Part shown: one piece after another, positions 5,741 through 5,746 of the stretch
Numbering within the stretch: position 1 is the first letter of the stretch
How the letters are laid out: each line of letters opens with the position of its first letter
DNA from: Planctomycetota bacterium
GTDB taxonomy: Bacteria > Planctomycetota > Planctomycetia > Isosphaerales > Isosphaeraceae
Assembly: GCA_021777685.1 (NCBI GenBank)
Contig: JAJYDH010000418.1
Span: 1 to 5,746 of the forward strand
DNA length: 5,746 bases
Direction of reading: 5' to 3'
Position numbers and translations under genes: made by a program
The notes under the pieces: generated by a model
The model's database searches: none
What the model saw: only the letters and a program-made list of their open reading frames with translations
Told to the model about the DNA's origin: nothing

Positions 5741-5746
5741 CCGATC

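Larger units (their letters stand above)
5451..5746. other. Non-coding tail with hairpins and short repeats, no credible gene
   Basis: After the UDG stop there is no frame with planctomycete-like coding character. The sequence is less GC-biased than the genes (for example GTGATAAAACG near 5495 and TTGTAAATAG near 5681). The only notable frame is 64 codons on the minus strand, without a ribosome site and rich in Arg and Thr. The region holds overlapping hairpins (5504-5567), a short direct repeat (5571-5627), a small dyad CACGG/CCGTG (5629-5644) and a REP-like dyad at the right end. Confidence 0.6.

Overview
The window looks like the chromosome of a high-GC planctomycete, probably of the Isosphaeraceae type (Singulisphaera, Paludisphaera or Tautonia relatives). 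This is an inference. It rests on the strong G/C preference at third codon positions, on a large exported protein with pre-peptidase C-terminal (PPC) domains of the kind these bacteria carry in many copies, and on a short GGTGGG...CCCACC dyad near the right end that resembles dispersed intergenic repeats I associate with this phylum. No database search was possible.

Left part (1-2138, minus strand): one open frame without a stop runs from an ATG at 2138 off the left edge, giving at least 712 residues. It encodes a secreted, all-beta protein: a signal peptide, a TIG/Ig-like region, two PPC-like domains and further Ig-like repeats. Apparent plus-strand ORFs over this stretch are shadows.

Middle (2139-2384): a divergent control region. 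It holds a perfect TTGACA on the minus strand facing the exported-protein gene, a TACAAT -10-like box on the plus strand facing the operon, and an 11-bp inverted repeat with one bulged base just upstream of that box.

Right part (2385-5450, plus strand): three tightly packed genes that read as one transcription unit. (1) A 708-residue cytoplasmic molybdopterin (bis-MGD) oxidoreductase of the DMSO reductase superfamily, with an N-terminal [4Fe-4S] motif and a probable Cys metal ligand. (2) A 95-residue glutaredoxin-like thiol protein with four consecutive cysteines at its active site, starting 2 bp after the first gene. (3) A 220-residue uracil-DNA glycosylase-like protein with four cysteines placed as in iron-sulfur UDGs, overlapping the second gene by 14 bp. 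Two of the three appear to be Fe-S proteins and the middle one is a thiol-redox protein, so redox or cluster maintenance is a possible common theme. No sequence evidence ties them to one pathway.

Tail (5451-5746): no credible gene. It contains overlapping hairpins that may end the operon, a short imperfect direct repeat and the REP-like dyad at the right end.

I found no rRNA, tRNA, CRISPR array, transposase or phage gene. Most of the window is ordinary planctomycete content. The most unusual points are the CCCC active site, the operon grouping, the atypical UDG motifs and the dyad in the divergent promoter region.
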